Positions 19,726 to 29,443 are shown, counted from the stretch's first letter. The stretch is DNA of 64,000 nt from Burkholderiaceae bacterium (GCA_018780645.1 JADMJJ010000017.1:62001-126000); one strand, 5' to 3'. Notes: generated from the letters alone by a model not told the origin. A program made the numbers and translations.

Positions 19726-20433
19726 TCAGACCTCCAGCCACTCCTTGCGGATATAGGCATTGGCGCGCAGCTCGGCCGGCGTGCCTTCGAAGACGATGCG
19801 GCCGTGGCCCATCACATAGCAGCGCTCCGAAATCTCCAGCGCAATCGCCAGCTTCTGCTCGACCAGCAACACCGAGATGCCGCGACGCTGAAGCTCCTTC
19901 AGATACTCGGCCACCAGTTCGACGATCTTCGGCGCCAGACCCTCCGTGGGCTCATCGATCATGATCAGGTCCGGGTCACCCATCAGCGTGCGGCACAAGG
20001 TCAGCATCTGCTGCTCCCCACCCGACAGCACGCCGGCCTCGGTGTGCTGGCGCTCCCTCAAGCGCGGGAACATCTTGTACATGTCCTCGAAGCCCCACCT
20101 GGGATTCTTCGCCCCCGACTTCTGCCCCAGCATCAGGTTCTGGTGCACCGTCAACTTGGGGAAGATGTCGCGGTTCTCGGGCACATAGCCCAGGCCCAGT
20201 TGGGCGATCTGGTAGGCCTTGCGGCCCAGTATCGATTCCTCGCCCCAAGTCACCGCACCCTGGCCATCGACCTGGCCCATGATGGTCTTGACGGTGGTCG
20301 AGCGGCCCGAGCCATTGCGGCCCAGCAGGCTGACGATCTCGCCCGGCCGCACCTCGAGGCTGACGCCATGCAGCACATGGCTCTTGCCATAGAAGGCATG
20401 CAGGTTTTCCAGCTTCAGCGTTCTTGTGCTCAT
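19726..20433 (-). CDS. livF: Branched-chain amino acid-type ABC transporter ATPase LivF
   Basis: 235 residues, the usual LivF length. Walker A reads GRNGSGRST, with Arg in place of the canonical Lys. Signature LSGGEQQM and Walker B LIMIDEPTEG are normal, as is the switch His region (LVEQKLAIAL). It forms, with LivG, the energising subunits of the HAAT-type importer encoded upstream and overlaps livG by 4 bases (ATGA). The Walker A Lys-to-Arg change may weaken ATP hydrolysis in this subunit; I believe the same variant occurs in other Burkholderiales LivF-like proteins, which argues against a sequencing error. Confidence 0.92.
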   Translation of the reverse strand: MSTRTLKLENLHAFYGKSHVLHGVSLEVRPGEIVSLLGRNGSGRSTTVKTIMGQVDGQGAVTWGEESILGRKAYQIAQLGLGYVPENRDIFPKLTVHQNLMLGQKSGAKNPRWGFEDMYKMFPRLRERQHTEAGVLSGGEQQMLTLCRTLMGDPDLIMIDEPTEGLAPKIVELVAEYLKELQRRGISVLLVEQKLAIALEISERCYVMGHGRIVFEGTPAELRANAYIRKEWLEV

Positions 20434-21212
20434 GCCGCTGCTCCCTGCGCGTCGGCGACCACCGAGCCGAGATAGGCCTCCTGCACGCGGGCATTGGCAC
20501 GCACCGCCTCCGGTTCGTCAAAGGCGATCACCTCGCCATAGACCAGCACCGCAATCTTGTCTGCAAGGCCGAACACCACGCCCATGTCATGCTCCACGGT
20601 CAGCAGAGTCTTGCCGACGGTCACATCGCGTATCAGCTGCACAAAACGCCGCGTCTCGCTCTGGCTCATGCCGGCGGTCGGTTCGTCGAGCAGGATCACG
20701 CTGGAGCCGCCGGCAATCGTGATGCCGATCTCCAGCGCCCGCTGCTCGGCATAGGTCAGGTTGATGGCCAGCACGTCTCGTTTCTTGTCGAGCTTGATCA
20801 TCTCCAGCACCGCGTCGGCACGGTCATTGGCATCATCCAGATCGGCCAAAAACTTCCAGAAGGCATAGCGGTAGCCCATGGACCACAGCACCGCGCAGCG
20901 GATGTTCTCGAACACCGACAGCCGCGTGAACAGATTCGAGACCTGGAAGCTGCGGCTCAGGCCGCGGCGGTTGATCTCATAGGGCTTGTGGCCATCGATG
21001 CGCTGACCATGCAGCAGTACCTCGCCGCTGGTGGGTGCGAAGCGGCCGCTGATCAGATTGAACAGCGTCGATTTGCCCGCCCCGTTGGGTCCGATGATGG
21101 CCACTCGTTCACCGGCATTAACAGCGAGGCTGGCGCCGCGGATGATCTCGGTCTTGCCGAACTGCTTGCGCAGGTCTTTCAGTTCCAGAGCGAACGCAGT
21201 GTTGCTGCTCAT
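20430..21212 (-). CDS. livG: Branched-chain amino acid-type ABC transporter ATPase LivG
   Basis: 260 residues from ATG 21212, which overlaps the livM stop as ATGA. Walker A GPNGAGKST is canonical, unlike LivF. LTYAEQRALEIG is the LivG-type degenerate signature, and VILLDEPTAGMS the Walker B. VEHDMGVVFGLADK is the H-loop region. An additional upstream stretch is open but lies within livM. Subunit of the same importer. Confidence 0.93.
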   Translation of the reverse strand: MSSNTAFALELKDLRKQFGKTEIIRGASLAVNAGERVAIIGPNGAGKSTLFNLISGRFAPTSGEVLLHGQRIDGHKPYEINRRGLSRSFQVSNLFTRLSVFENIRCAVLWSMGYRYAFWKFLADLDDANDRADAVLEMIKLDKKRDVLAINLTYAEQRALEIGITIAGGSSVILLDEPTAGMSQSETRRFVQLIRDVTVGKTLLTVEHDMGVVFGLADKIAVLVYGEVIAFDEPEAVRANARVQEAYLGSVVADAQGAAA

Positions 21213-22525
21213 AGCGACTCCCTGCGCTTGATGTCTTTCTCGATCTCTTCCTGCACAAGATCCCATTGCTGCTTGAACACGCGCCGGCTCAGCTCGAACA
21301 GCAGCAGGCCGATGACCAGCACGAAACCCGCACCGAACCAGCTGTCCAGGCCCTTGCTATTAAGACTGGCGCCGAGGAAGGTCAGCTGCGGACCCAGGGC
21401 CTCGTTGAGCTGCAGGTGGTACATCATCTCTATCATCGCCGCGGCGCCGACCAGAATGGTCATGGCCGTGCCGGCCAGGGCCAGATAGCCGGTCCAGAGC
21501 TGGCGCAGCTTCCCGTAGGCGGCGACGCGCAGATTCATCATGATCAGGCTGGAGAAGCCGCCCGGCGCATACATCACCATGAACAGGAAGATCAGTCCGA
21601 GATAGAGCAGCCAGGCCTTGGTCAGCTCCGACAGCAGCACACCGGCCAGCACCATCAGCACGCCGCCAATGATGGGACCGAAGAAGAAGGTCGCGCCGCC
21701 CAGGAAGGTGAAAAGCAGATAGCCGCCCGAGCGCAACGCGCCCACCACCTCGGCGGTAACGATCTCGAAGTTCAGCGCCGCCAGACCACCGGCAATGCCG
21801 GCGAAAAAGCCCGAGATCAGGAAGGCCATGAAGCGCACCCACTGCGTGTCGTAGCCGACGAACTCGACCCGCTCGGGGTTGTCACGCACCGCATTGAGCA
21901 TGCGGCCCAGCGGCGTGCGCGTCAGCGCAAACAGCAGGGCGGTGCAAACGAAGCAGTAGACGGCAATCAGGTAGTAGAGCTGGATCTGCGGGCCGAAGGT
22001 GATGCCCAGGAAGGGCTTGCCGATGACCCGGTTGCTGGAAATGCCCCCTTCGCCGCCGAAGAACTCGGGCAGCATCAGCGACATCGACCAGATCAGCTCG
22101 CCCAGGCCCAGGGTGATCATCGCGAAAGGCGTGCCCGACTTCTTGGTGCTGACATAACCGAACAGCGCCGCGAACAGCAGTCCACCAAAGCCGCCGACGA
22201 TGGGCACCAGGCTGACCGGCAGGTTGAGCGTGCCGGCACCGACCATATTCAGCGTATGGATGGCCAGGTAGGAGCCGAGACCGCTGTAGACGGCATGGCC
22301 GAAGCTGAGCATGCCGCCCTGCCCCAGCAAAACGTTGTAGGCCAGGCAGGCGATGATGCCAATGCCGATCTGGCTCAGCAGGGTCTGCGCCAGGCTGCTG
22401 GTCCACAGCAGCGGCGCCACGATCAGGACCGCAGCGAACAGGCCCCAGATGATCCAGCGGCCGACGTTATAGGGTTTGAAGTGGAAGCTGGCCCGGCCAG
22501 CATGCTTGGTGCTCATCTCAATCAT
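21209..22525 (-). CDS. livM: Branched-chain amino acid-type ABC transporter permease LivM
   Basis: 438 residues, longer than classical LivM (about 330-420) because of a C-terminal segment of roughly 100 residues with one or two extra helices and a charged tail (QQWDLVQEEIEKDIKRRESL). The core motifs LLGQGGMLSFGHAVYSGLG and TPLGRMLNAVRDNPERVEFVGYD (EAA-like loop) are typical of the HAAT permease family. ATG 22525 overlaps livH by 8 bases; ATG 22516, three codons later, is an alternative. Confidence 0.92.
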   Translation of the reverse strand: MIEMSTKHAGRASFHFKPYNVGRWIIWGLFAAVLIVAPLLWTSSLAQTLLSQIGIGIIACLAYNVLLGQGGMLSFGHAVYSGLGSYLAIHTLNMVGAGTLNLPVSLVPIVGGFGGLLFAALFGYVSTKKSGTPFAMITLGLGELIWSMSLMLPEFFGGEGGISSNRVIGKPFLGITFGPQIQLYYLIAVYCFVCTALLFALTRTPLGRMLNAVRDNPERVEFVGYDTQWVRFMAFLISGFFAGIAGGLAALNFEIVTAEVVGALRSGGYLLFTFLGGATFFFGPIIGGVLMVLAGVLLSELTKAWLLYLGLIFLFMVMYAPGGFSSLIMMNLRVAAYGKLRQLWTGYLALAGTAMTILVGAAAMIEMMYHLQLNEALGPQLTFLGASLNSKGLDSWFGAGFVLVIGLLLFELSRRVFKQQWDLVQEEIEKDIKRRESL

Positions 22526-23552
22526 CCCGCGTGCCCAGCAGGCCCTTGGGCCTGAAGATCAGTATCAAGACCAGCAGCAGATAGGGCAGGATGGGCGCCA
22601 CCTGGGCTAGGGTCAGTTTGAGGACCGGATAGCCCGGCGTATCCTGCGTCACCATCCAACCCAGCGAACGCGCCAAGGTCGCCAGCGAGCCATCGACCGT
22701 CAGCGGCAGGGTCTGCAGCAGGCCGATCAGGATGGAGCCGACGAAGGCGCCCGACAGCGAGCCCATGCCGCCGACCACCACGACGACGAAGATGATGGGG
22801 CCGACCAGCACCGCCATCGAGGGCTCGGTGACGAAGGTGATGCCGCCGATAACGCCGGCCAGCGCGGCCAGGGCGCAGCCGCTGCCGAACACCAGCATCA
22901 GCACCCGTGGCACGTTGTGTCCCAGCGCCTCGGTCATCTCCGGATGGGTCAGGGCCGCCTGTATCACCAGGCCGATGCGGGTGCGCGTCAGCAGCAGCCA
23001 CAGCGCCACCAGCATCAGCAGGGCCACCAGCATCATGAAGGCGCGTGTGGCCGGGAAGGTGGAGCAGACGACCTGGATCGCCGAGTCGACCGGGCGGCAG
23101 ACCTCGGCCGGGGCGGCTCCGAGCATCAGGCGCAGGCCATCGGCCGAGGACTGGATGATGGTGAAGGCCGAGCCCTGCAGGGCCGGCGGCGGTGGAAAGG
23201 TCAGCGACGAGCGCCCCCAGATCAGCTGCACCAGCTCCAGGATCACATAGGTCAGGCCGAAGGTGATCAAGAGCTCGGGCACATGGCCGAACTTGTGCAC
23301 CCGGCGCAGGGCCAGGCGCTCGAAGCCGGCGCCCAGCAGGCCCACAAGGAGCGGCGCCAGCAGCAGCGCCAGCCAGAAATTCATGATGCCCACCAGCGCG
23401 TAGGCCACATAGGCGCCGAGCATGTAGAAGCTCGCATGGGCAAAGTTCAGCACGCCCATCATGCTGAAGATCAGCGTCAGGCCCGAGCTGAGCATGAACA
23501 GCAGCAGCCCAGAGCTGAGGCCGTTCAAGACATTGATGACGATCTGGTCCAA
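22518..23552 (-). CDS. livH: Branched-chain amino acid-type ABC transporter permease LivH
   Basis: 344 residues beginning at a TTG codon (23552) that is preceded by GGAGG at an 8-base spacing. The protein has about eight membrane segments, with LSSGLTLIFSMMGVLNFAHA at the N-terminus and the EAA-like loop TRIGLVIQAALTHPEMTEALG. An insert of about 40 residues (LQGSAFTIIQ to CSTFPATR) lies in the middle, containing two Cys. It pairs with LivM to form the membrane channel. A terminator-like hairpin lies between it and the binding-protein gene. Confidence 0.92.
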   Translation of the reverse strand: MDQIVINVLNGLSSGLLLFMLSSGLTLIFSMMGVLNFAHASFYMLGAYVAYALVGIMNFWLALLLAPLLVGLLGAGFERLALRRVHKFGHVPELLITFGLTYVILELVQLIWGRSSLTFPPPPALQGSAFTIIQSSADGLRLMLGAAPAEVCRPVDSAIQVVCSTFPATRAFMMLVALLMLVALWLLLTRTRIGLVIQAALTHPEMTEALGHNVPRVLMLVFGSGCALAALAGVIGGITFVTEPSMAVLVGPIIFVVVVVGGMGSLSGAFVGSILIGLLQTLPLTVDGSLATLARSLGWMVTQDTPGYPVLKLTLAQVAPILPYLLLVLILIFRPKGLLGTRDD

Positions 23553-23577
23553 ATCCTACCCCTCCTACCCCCACCGT

Positions 23578-23617
23578 ATAAAAAACGGGCCCGGCGAAGT
23601 TGCCTCCGACGGGCCCG
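23578..23617 (-). terminator. Hairpin plus T-run between binding-protein gene and livH (attenuator-like)
   Basis: Reading the minus strand, CGGGCCCG (23617-23610), a 16-base loop and CGGGCCCG (23593-23586) form an 8-bp GC stem, followed by TTTTTTATA. It lies 28 bases after the binding-protein stop and before livH, where partial termination would favour expression of the binding protein over the membrane subunits. CGGGCCCG is itself a palindrome, so alternative folds exist. Confidence 0.7.
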
Positions 23618-23645
23618 GGCACCCCTCACGGGCGCTTCAAAGGCA

Positions 23646-24938
23646 TCAGGTGGGACGCTTCATCTGGCAGGAGGTCGGCGTGCTCGAGACATAGGACTCG
23701 AAGGTCTTCACCGGCACCAGGGTGTAGCCGGTGTTCTCGGGGTTGTACGGGTACTTGGCATCGGCCTTCTGCCACACCGTCAGGAACAGCGGCTGCTGCA
23801 GCTGGTGGTCGGTCTTGCGCATCTCGACCTCACCGTTGAAGCTCTGCGCCTTCAGCCCTTCCAGCGCCGCGGCCACCTTGACCGGGTCGGTGGACTTGGC
23901 CTTGACGAAGGCCTGGTTCAACAGGGTGTAGGCATGGATCACGCTGCCGGTGTAGAAGTCGTCGTTGAACTTCTGCTTGAACTCGGTCATCCACTTGCCC
24001 ATCTCGCCACCCATGTTGTAGTGGCTGTAGGCGATCTGGTAGACGCGGCCGGCGCCGTTGGCGCCCAGCGCCGTCGGTGTGCCGGTGACGCCGGTGTAGT
24101 AGGTGAAGAACTTGGCGTTCAAGCCCGACTCGTTGGCGGCCTTGATCAGCAGCGACAGGTCCGAACCCCAGTTGCCGGTGATCACCGAATCGGCGCCCGA
24201 GGCCTTGATCTTGGCCACGTAGGGGGCGAAGTCGCGCACCGAGGCCAGCGGATGCAGATCCTCGCCGACGATCTGCACATCCGGACGCTTGCGCGCCAGC
24301 AGCTCCTTGGCAAACCGCGCCACCTGGTGGCCGTGGGCATAGTTCTGGTTCAGCAGGAAGACCTTCTTGACCTCGGGCTGGTCCTTGATGAAGGTGGTCA
24401 GCGCCTCCATCTTCATCGAGGTGTCGGCGTCGAGGCGGAAGTGCCAGTAGCTGCACTTGCTGTTGGTCAGATCGGGATCCACGGCCGAGTGATTCAGGTA
24501 GATCACTTCCTTGCCCGGATTGCGCTCGTTGTGCTTGTTGACGGCGTCGATGATGGCCGTGGCCGCACCCGAGCCGTTGCCCTGGGTGACATAGCGCACG
24601 CCCTGGTCGATGGCCGACTTCAGCGCATTCAGGCTCTCGGCCGGGCTGAGCTTGTTGTCGATGCCGATGACTTCGTATTTCACGCCGGCTGGGTTGTTCT
24701 GGCTGAACTTCTCGGCGAAGAACTGGAAGCTCTTCAACTGGTTCTGGCCCACCGGCGCCATCAGGCCCGACAGCGGATCGATCCAAGCGATCTTCACGGT
24801 CTCCTTCAGGTTCACCGCAGGCGCGGCCGCCTTGGCCGGCGCTGCCGCCGGCTTCGCCGCCTGTGCCTGAGCTTGAGAGGCCATGCACAGGCCCAGGGCA
24901 ATGCCCAAGCTCAGTGTCGAAATACGCAGCTTCATCAT
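23646..24938 (-). CDS. Branched-chain amino acid-type ABC transporter substrate-binding protein
   Basis: 430 residues from ATG 24938, chosen because GGAG lies 7 bases upstream (ATG 24950 and 24935 are alternatives). Signal peptide LSLGIALGLCMASQAQAQA, then an Ala/Pro/Lys linker. The type I periplasmic-binding fold shows VKIAWIDPLSGLMAPVGQNQ, then QGVRYVTQGNGSGAATAI and KASGADSVITGNWGSDLSLL. The ligand cannot be read from sequence: HAAT proteins bind branched-chain amino acids, amides, urea or aromatic and fatty acids. The AMP-forming ligase encoded directly upstream hints at a carboxylic acid. Confidence 0.92.
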   Translation of the reverse strand: MMKLRISTLSLGIALGLCMASQAQAQAAKPAAAPAKAAAPAVNLKETVKIAWIDPLSGLMAPVGQNQLKSFQFFAEKFSQNNPAGVKYEVIGIDNKLSPAESLNALKSAIDQGVRYVTQGNGSGAATAIIDAVNKHNERNPGKEVIYLNHSAVDPDLTNSKCSYWHFRLDADTSMKMEALTTFIKDQPEVKKVFLLNQNYAHGHQVARFAKELLARKRPDVQIVGEDLHPLASVRDFAPYVAKIKASGADSVITGNWGSDLSLLIKAANESGLNAKFFTYYTGVTGTPTALGANGAGRVYQIAYSHYNMGGEMGKWMTEFKQKFNDDFYTGSVIHAYTLLNQAFVKAKSTDPVKVAAALEGLKAQSFNGEVEMRKTDHQLQQPLFLTVWQKADAKYPYNPENTGYTLVPVKTFESYVSSTPTSCQMKRPT

Positions 24939-25016
24939 GCTTGTCTCCATGTTGTTCGGTATCCGCTCGACCTTAATGGATGGTCCGGCCCTTGGGTTTA
25001 GGGACTACCCGTGCAC

Positions 25017-25036
25017 CTTGTCGCACACGGGACAAG
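25017..25036. promoter_or_regulatory. Inverted repeat between ligase and binding-protein genes
   Basis: CTTGTC, 8 bases, GACAAG. It sits just past the ligase stop codon on the minus strand, in a 97-base gap upstream of the binding-protein gene. It may be a weak hairpin or an operator for an internal promoter. No T-run follows. Confidence 0.3.
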
Positions 25037-25047
25037 CCCCCCCAAAT

Positions 25048-26697
25048 TCACAGCGTCGCCAGGCGGTGGTCCTTGAACTGATCGCGCAGTTTCAGCTTCT
25101 GGATCTTGCCGGTGGCGGTGTGAGGAATCTCGTTCACGAAGACCACGTCGTCCGGAATCTGCCACTTGGCAATGCGACCGTCGAAGAAGGCCAGCAACTC
25201 CTCGCTGGTGACCTGCGCATCGGGCTTCCTGACCACCACCAGCAGCGGCCGCTCGTCCCACTTCGGGTGGCGCGCGGCGATGGCGGCCGCCTCGTGCACG
25301 GCCGGGTGGGCCATGGCGATATTCTCCAGATCAATCGAGCTGATCCACTCGCCGCCGGACTTGATCACGTCCTTGCTGCGGTCGGTGATCTGCATGAAGC
25401 CGTCGGCATCGATGGTGGCCACGTCGCCGGTCGGGAACCAGCCGCGCTTGCCCGGAATCTCGACCAGCGGCGACTCATCGCGCTGAAAGTAGCGTGAGAT
25501 CACCCAGGGCCCGCGCACGACCAGATTGCCCGAGCTCTGTGCATCCCAGGGCAGCTCCTTGCCGTCATCGTCGATCACGGTCATGTCCACGCCGTAGATC
25601 ACCTTGCCCTGCTTCTGCAGCAGCTGGGTCTGCTCGGCGGCACTCAACGCCAGGTGCTTGGCCTTGAGCTTGGCCAGTGTGCCCAGCGGTGACATCTCGG
25701 TCATGCCCCAGGCGTGGATGACCTCGACGCCAAAGTCCTCCTGCAAGGTCTTCATCATCGCCGGCGGGCAGGCCGAACCACCGATGACGGTGCGCTTGAA
25801 GCTGCTGAATTTCAGGCCATTGGACTTCATGAAGGTCAGCAGCCCCAGCCAGACCGTCGGCACACCGGCGCTGAAGGTCACCTGCTCGCCTTCGAACAGC
25901 TCGTACAGCGACTTGCCATCCAGATGCGGGCCGGGGAACACCAGCTTGGCGCCGACCAGCGCACCGCTATAGGGCAGGCCCCAGGCGTTGACGTGGAACA
26001 TCGGCACCACCGGCAGTATCACGTCCTTGGCCGAGCAGTCCATCGCATCGGGCAGGGCCGAGCCGAAGGCGTGCAGCAGGGTCGACCGGTGGCTGTAGAC
26101 GGCACCCTTGGGATGGCCGGTCGTGCCCGAGGTGTAGCAGATCGATGATGCGGTGTTCTCGTCGAACTCGGGCCACTCGTAGCGGCCGTCCTCGGCCTCG
26201 ACCACTTCGTCGAAACACAGCAGATCCGGTATGGCGCTGGCGGCCGGCATGTGCGCTCGGTCCGTCATCAGCACAAAGTGGCGCACGGTCGGCAGCTGGC
26301 CAGCGATCTTCTCCACCAGGGGCAGGAAGCTCAGGTCGAAGCACAGCACCTTGTCTGCCGCGTCATTGGCGATCCAGATGATCTGCTCGGGGAACAGCCG
26401 CGGATTGATGGTGTGGCAGACAAGCTCCGAGCCCGAGCTGCCGTAATAGATCTCCAGGTGACGGTAGCCGTTCCAGGCCAGCGTGCCGACGCGGTCGCCG
26501 GCCTCACAGCCGAGCCGAGCCAGCGCCTGGGCCAGCTTGCGCGAGCGCAGCTCGGCGTCTTTCCAGGTGTAGCGGTGCAGATCGCCCTCGTTGCGCTTGC
26601 TGACGATCTCGGTGTCCGCCGCGTGGCGGGCCGCATGGGTGATCAAGGACGATATGAGCAGCGGCATCTGCATCATCTGACCCATCAAAGCTGCCAT
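25048..26697 (-). CDS. AMP-forming acyl-CoA synthetase (medium/long-chain fatty acid or methylthiopropionate type)
   Basis: 549 residues from ATG 26697, with AGGAG 7 bases upstream. Adenylation motifs are complete: [16 protein letters not shown] (A3 P-loop), [12 protein letters not shown] (A5), [12 protein letters not shown] (A7) and the catalytic Lys in [15 protein letters not shown] (A10). The overall pattern is of the DmdB/fadD3-like group often annotated 3-(methylthio)propionyl-CoA ligase. As first gene of the six-gene minus-strand unit with the Liv-type importer, it probably activates the imported acid by CoA thioesterification. Substrate remains inferred. Confidence 0.9.
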   Translation of the reverse strand: MAALMGQMMQMPLLISSLITHAARHAADTEIVSKRNEGDLHRYTWKDAELRSRKLAQALARLGCEAGDRVGTLAWNGYRHLEIYYGSSGSELVCHTINPRLFPEQIIWIANDAADKVLCFDLSFLPLVEKIAGQLPTVRHFVLMTDRAHMPAASAIPDLLCFDEVVEAEDGRYEWPEFDENTASSICYTSGTTGHPKGAVYSHRSTLLHAFGSALPDAMDCSAKDVILPVVPMFHVNAWGLPYSGALVGAKLVFPGPHLDGKSLYELFEGEQVTFSAGVPTVWLGLLTFMKSNGLKFSSFKRTVIGGSACPPAMMKTLQEDFGVEVIHAWGMTEMSPLGTLAKLKAKHLALSAAEQTQLLQKQGKVIYGVDMTVIDDDGKELPWDAQSSGNLVVRGPWVISRYFQRDESPLVEIPGKRGWFPTGDVATIDADGFMQITDRSKDVIKSGGEWISSIDLENIAMAHPAVHEAAAIAARHPKWDERPLLVVVRKPDAQVTSEELLAFFDGRIAKWQIPDDVVFVNEIPHTATGKIQKLKLRDQFKDHRLATL

Positions 26698-26763
26698 TGC
26701 TTGTCTCCTGTTGCTGGTGTGTTCAGATCAGTTTACCCCCGCAATCCGAGGGGCAAAGTCACC

Positions 26764-26774
26764 CTCGTTACACT
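26764..26774 (+). promoter_or_regulatory. -10-like element, possible leaderless start of selO
   Basis: CTCGTTACACT, with TACACT ending exactly 6 bases before ATG 26781 and no Shine-Dalgarno. The identical 11-mer occurs at the same distance before the CorC/HlyC gene at 56735. Confidence 0.45.
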
Positions 26775-26780
26775 GCCGCG

Positions 26781-28295
26781 ATGCTTGCCGACACCGGTCT
26801 GACGCGACCCGAAACAGCGCTCGAAGTTCCCTCGCCTGCCGCCTGGTCGCAACGCATTGCCGCGCTCGGCAATCGCTTTTTTACCGAGCTGCCGCCCAGC
26901 CCCGCACCCGCCCCCCACTGGGTGGCACGCAGCGAGGCCTGCGCCGAGACCCTGGGTTGGGCACTGGACTGGTGGCGGCAGCCAGGCGCGCTCGATGTCT
27001 TCAGCGGCAATGCGCTGTGGCCCGGCATGCGGCCGCTGGCCAGCGTCTACAGCGGCCACCAGTTCGGCGTCTGGGCCGGCCAGCTGGGCGACGGGCGGGC
27101 GCTGAGCCTCGGTGAGACGATGACGCCCCGGGGCCTGTGGGACGTGCAGCTCAAGGGCGCCGGCCTGACGCCCTACTCCCGCATGGGCGATGGCCGCGCC
27201 GTGCTGCGCTCGTCGATCCGCGAATTCCTCTGCTCCGAGGCGATGCACGCCCTGGGCATACCGACCACGCGGGCGCTGTGCATCACCGGCTCGCCCTTGG
27301 GCGTGCGCCGCGAGGAAATGGAGACCGCGGCCATCGTCACCCGCGTCGCACCGAGCTTTCTGCGCTTCGGCCATTTCGAGCACTTCGCCCATACCGCCAA
27401 TGACGACCAGCACGAGGCGTTGCGCGAGCTGGCCGACTTCATGCTGCGGCACCACGCACCCGAATGCCTGGCCGCCGACAACCCCTATCTGGCCCTGCTG
27501 GAAAAAGTGGCCCGACAGACCGCCGAGCTGATGGCCGACTGGCAGGCGGTGGGCTTCTGCCATGGCGTGATGAATACCGACAATATGTCGATGCTGGGCC
27601 TGACCCTGGACTACGGGCCCTTCGGCTTTCTCGATGCTTTCGACCCCGGCCATGTCTGCAACCACTCTGACAACCAGGGCCGCTACGCCTATGCCCGCCA
27701 GCCCAATGTCGCGTTCTGGAATCTGCATGCGCTGGCCCAGGCCCTGCTGCCGCTGCTGAATGACAACAGCGAGGCAGCGATTGCCGCGCTGGAGCCCTAC
27801 AAGACGGTGTTCCCCGAGGCGTTGATGCGCCGCATGCGCGCCAAGCTGGGCCTGGCCACCGAGCTGGATGCCGACCGCTCACTGGTCGACGACCTGCTGC
27901 GCCTGATGGCCGCCGCCCGCGCCGATTTCACGATCACCTTCCGCCGTCTGTCCCGCTTCGACGCCGCCGATGAGGCCAGCCGCCACGCCGTACGCGATCT
28001 GTTCCTCGACCGCGAGGCCTTCGATGCCTGGGCGCTGCGCTACCAGGACCGACTGGCGCAGGAGGGCTCCGTGCCCGCCGAGCGCCATGCCAGGATGCTG
28101 GCCACCAACCCGGCCGTGGTCTTGCGCAACCACCTGGCCGAGCAGGCCATACGCCGGGCCCGCGACGGCGATTTCGGTGAGGTCCAGCGCCTGCTGAAAG
28201 TTCTGGCCTCGCCGTACGACGAACCTGCAGTGGCCGCGGACGCGGCCTTCCCGCCCGACTGGGCCCAACATCTGGAGGTCTCCTGTTCATCATGA
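26781..28295 (+). CDS. selO: SelO/YdiU-family protein AMPylase
   Basis: 504 residues. SelO pseudokinases transfer AMP from ATP to Ser/Thr/Tyr of redox proteins. Conserved blocks include [37 protein letters not shown], the inverted catalytic site [20 protein letters not shown] (Asn and Asp for metal binding) and [15 protein letters not shown]. The C-terminus ends Cys-Ser-Ser, placing Cys where animal SelO has selenocysteine before its last two Ser. ATG 26781 fits the family N-terminus. The stop overlaps the msrB start by 4 bases, linking protein AMPylation to methionine-sulfoxide repair. Confidence 0.93.
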   Translation: MLADTGLTRPETALEVPSPAAWSQRIAALGNRFFTELPPSPAPAPHWVARSEACAETLGWALDWWRQPGALDVFSGNALWPGMRPLASVYSGHQFGVWAGQLGDGRALSLGETMTPRGLWDVQLKGAGLTPYSRMGDGRAVLRSSIREFLCSEAMHALGIPTTRALCITGSPLGVRREEMETAAIVTRVAPSFLRFGHFEHFAHTANDDQHEALRELADFMLRHHAPECLAADNPYLALLEKVARQTAELMADWQAVGFCHGVMNTDNMSMLGLTLDYGPFGFLDAFDPGHVCNHSDNQGRYAYARQPNVAFWNLHALAQALLPLLNDNSEAAIAALEPYKTVFPEALMRRMRAKLGLATELDADRSLVDDLLRLMAAARADFTITFRRLSRFDAADEASRHAVRDLFLDREAFDAWALRYQDRLAQEGSVPAERHARMLATNPAVVLRNHLAEQAIRRARDGDFGEVQRLLKVLASPYDEPAVAADAAFPPDWAQHLEVSCSS

Positions 28296-28702
28296 GCGAC
28301 GACAGCAAATACCCGGTCAAGAAGACCGATGAGCAATGGCGAGCCGAGCTTGACCCCATGCAGTACCAGGTGGCCCGCCACGCCGCCACCGAGCGCGCCT
28401 TCACCGGCAAGTACTGGGACCATTTCGAGGCCGGCCACTACAACTGCGTGGGCTGCGGCACGCCGCTGTTCGAGGCCGACACCAAGTTCGATGCCGGCTG
28501 CGGCTGGCCCAGCTACTGGGCGCCGGTGAACAGCGCCGTGGTCGAGCGGGTGATAGACAAGGCCCATGGCATGGTGCGGGTCGAGGTGCGCTGCAACAAC
28601 TGCGGCTCGCATCTGGGCCACGTCTTCCCGGACGGCCCGGAGCCGACCGGCGAGCGCTTCTGCATCAACTCGGCTGCGATAGACTTCGCGCCCAAGGCTT
28701 GA
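28292..28702 (+). CDS. msrB: Peptide-methionine (R)-S-oxide reductase MsrB
   Basis: 136 residues. Zinc is held by two CxxC motifs, CVGCG and CNNCG. The catalytic Cys is in [11 protein letters not shown] and the recycling Cys in GCGWPSYW. Reduces the R-epimer of methionine sulfoxide in oxidised proteins using thioredoxin. No signal peptide, so cytoplasmic. It overlaps selO (ATGA) and is certainly cotranscribed with it. Confidence 0.96.
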   Translation: MSDDSKYPVKKTDEQWRAELDPMQYQVARHAATERAFTGKYWDHFEAGHYNCVGCGTPLFEADTKFDAGCGWPSYWAPVNSAVVERVIDKAHGMVRVEVRCNNCGSHLGHVFPDGPEPTGERFCINSAAIDFAPKA

Positions 28703-28789
28703 CACTCCAGCGCCCGGGCTGGCGCGATTGAACCAAATTCGCCGTCTGCCATCAGATGGCGCTGCTCCCTGCCGTGCCCGACCTCGTCC

Positions 28790-29443
28790 ATGAAAATCCT
28801 GCTCGACTTCCTGCCGCTGATACTGTTCTTTGCCACCTTCAAGTTCGCCGAAGGCTCGGCGGACGCGGCGGCGGCCTTCGCCAGCCAGCATTTCGGCTTT
28901 CTGGTGCAGGGCGGCGTCGTCGGCGCCAGCGAGGCGCCGGTGCTGCTGGCCACCCTGGTGGTGATTGCCGCCACCTTGACCCAGGTGCTGGTGCTCAAGC
29001 TGATGCGCCGCAAGGTCGACACGATGTTGTGGATCAGCCTGGTGCTGGTGGTGGTGCTGGGCGGCGCCACCGTGTGGTTCCACAACGAGACCTTCATCAA
29101 ATGGAAGCCCAGTGGCCTGTACTGGGCCATGGCCCTGACCTTCTGGGTCAGCGCCCAGTTCTTCGGCAAGAACCTGATCCAGGCCATGATGGGCAAGGAA
29201 TTGCCCCTGCCCAACGCCATCTGGAAGCGACTGAACTGGGCCTGGATAGGCTTCTTCTCCTTCATGGGCGTGCTCAATCTGCTGGTGGCCTATAACTTCA
29301 GCACCTCCACCTGGGCCAGCTTCAAGGTCTTTGGCTCGACCGGACTGATCTTGCTGTTCACCATCGCCCAGGGCCTCTACCTCAGCCCGCACCTGAAGGA
29401 ACAGTCGGCGCCCGAAGAAGTTGCCAAGGATGCTGCGCCATGA
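28790..29443 (+). CDS. yciB: Septation/inner-membrane protein YciB (IspZ)
   Basis: 217 residues with about six membrane helices. MKILLDFLPLILFFATFK at the N-terminus and NETFIKWKPSGLYWAMAL, FFGKNLIQAMMG and WKRLNWAWIGFF are standard family blocks. YciB affects cell envelope integrity and septation. The C-terminus is a short charged tail. Stop codon overlaps the BolA gene by 4 bases. Confidence 0.95.
   Translation: MKILLDFLPLILFFATFKFAEGSADAAAAFASQHFGFLVQGGVVGASEAPVLLATLVVIAATLTQVLVLKLMRRKVDTMLWISLVLVVVLGGATVWFHNETFIKWKPSGLYWAMALTFWVSAQFFGKNLIQAMMGKELPLPNAIWKRLNWAWIGFFSFMGVLNLLVAYNFSTSTWASFKVFGSTGLILLFTIAQGLYLSPHLKEQSAPEEVAKDAAP

Noticed and set aside
28703-28722. Hairpin CCAGC-gcccgg-GCTGG as a terminator after msrB
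   Set aside because: Short stem and no T-run follows.
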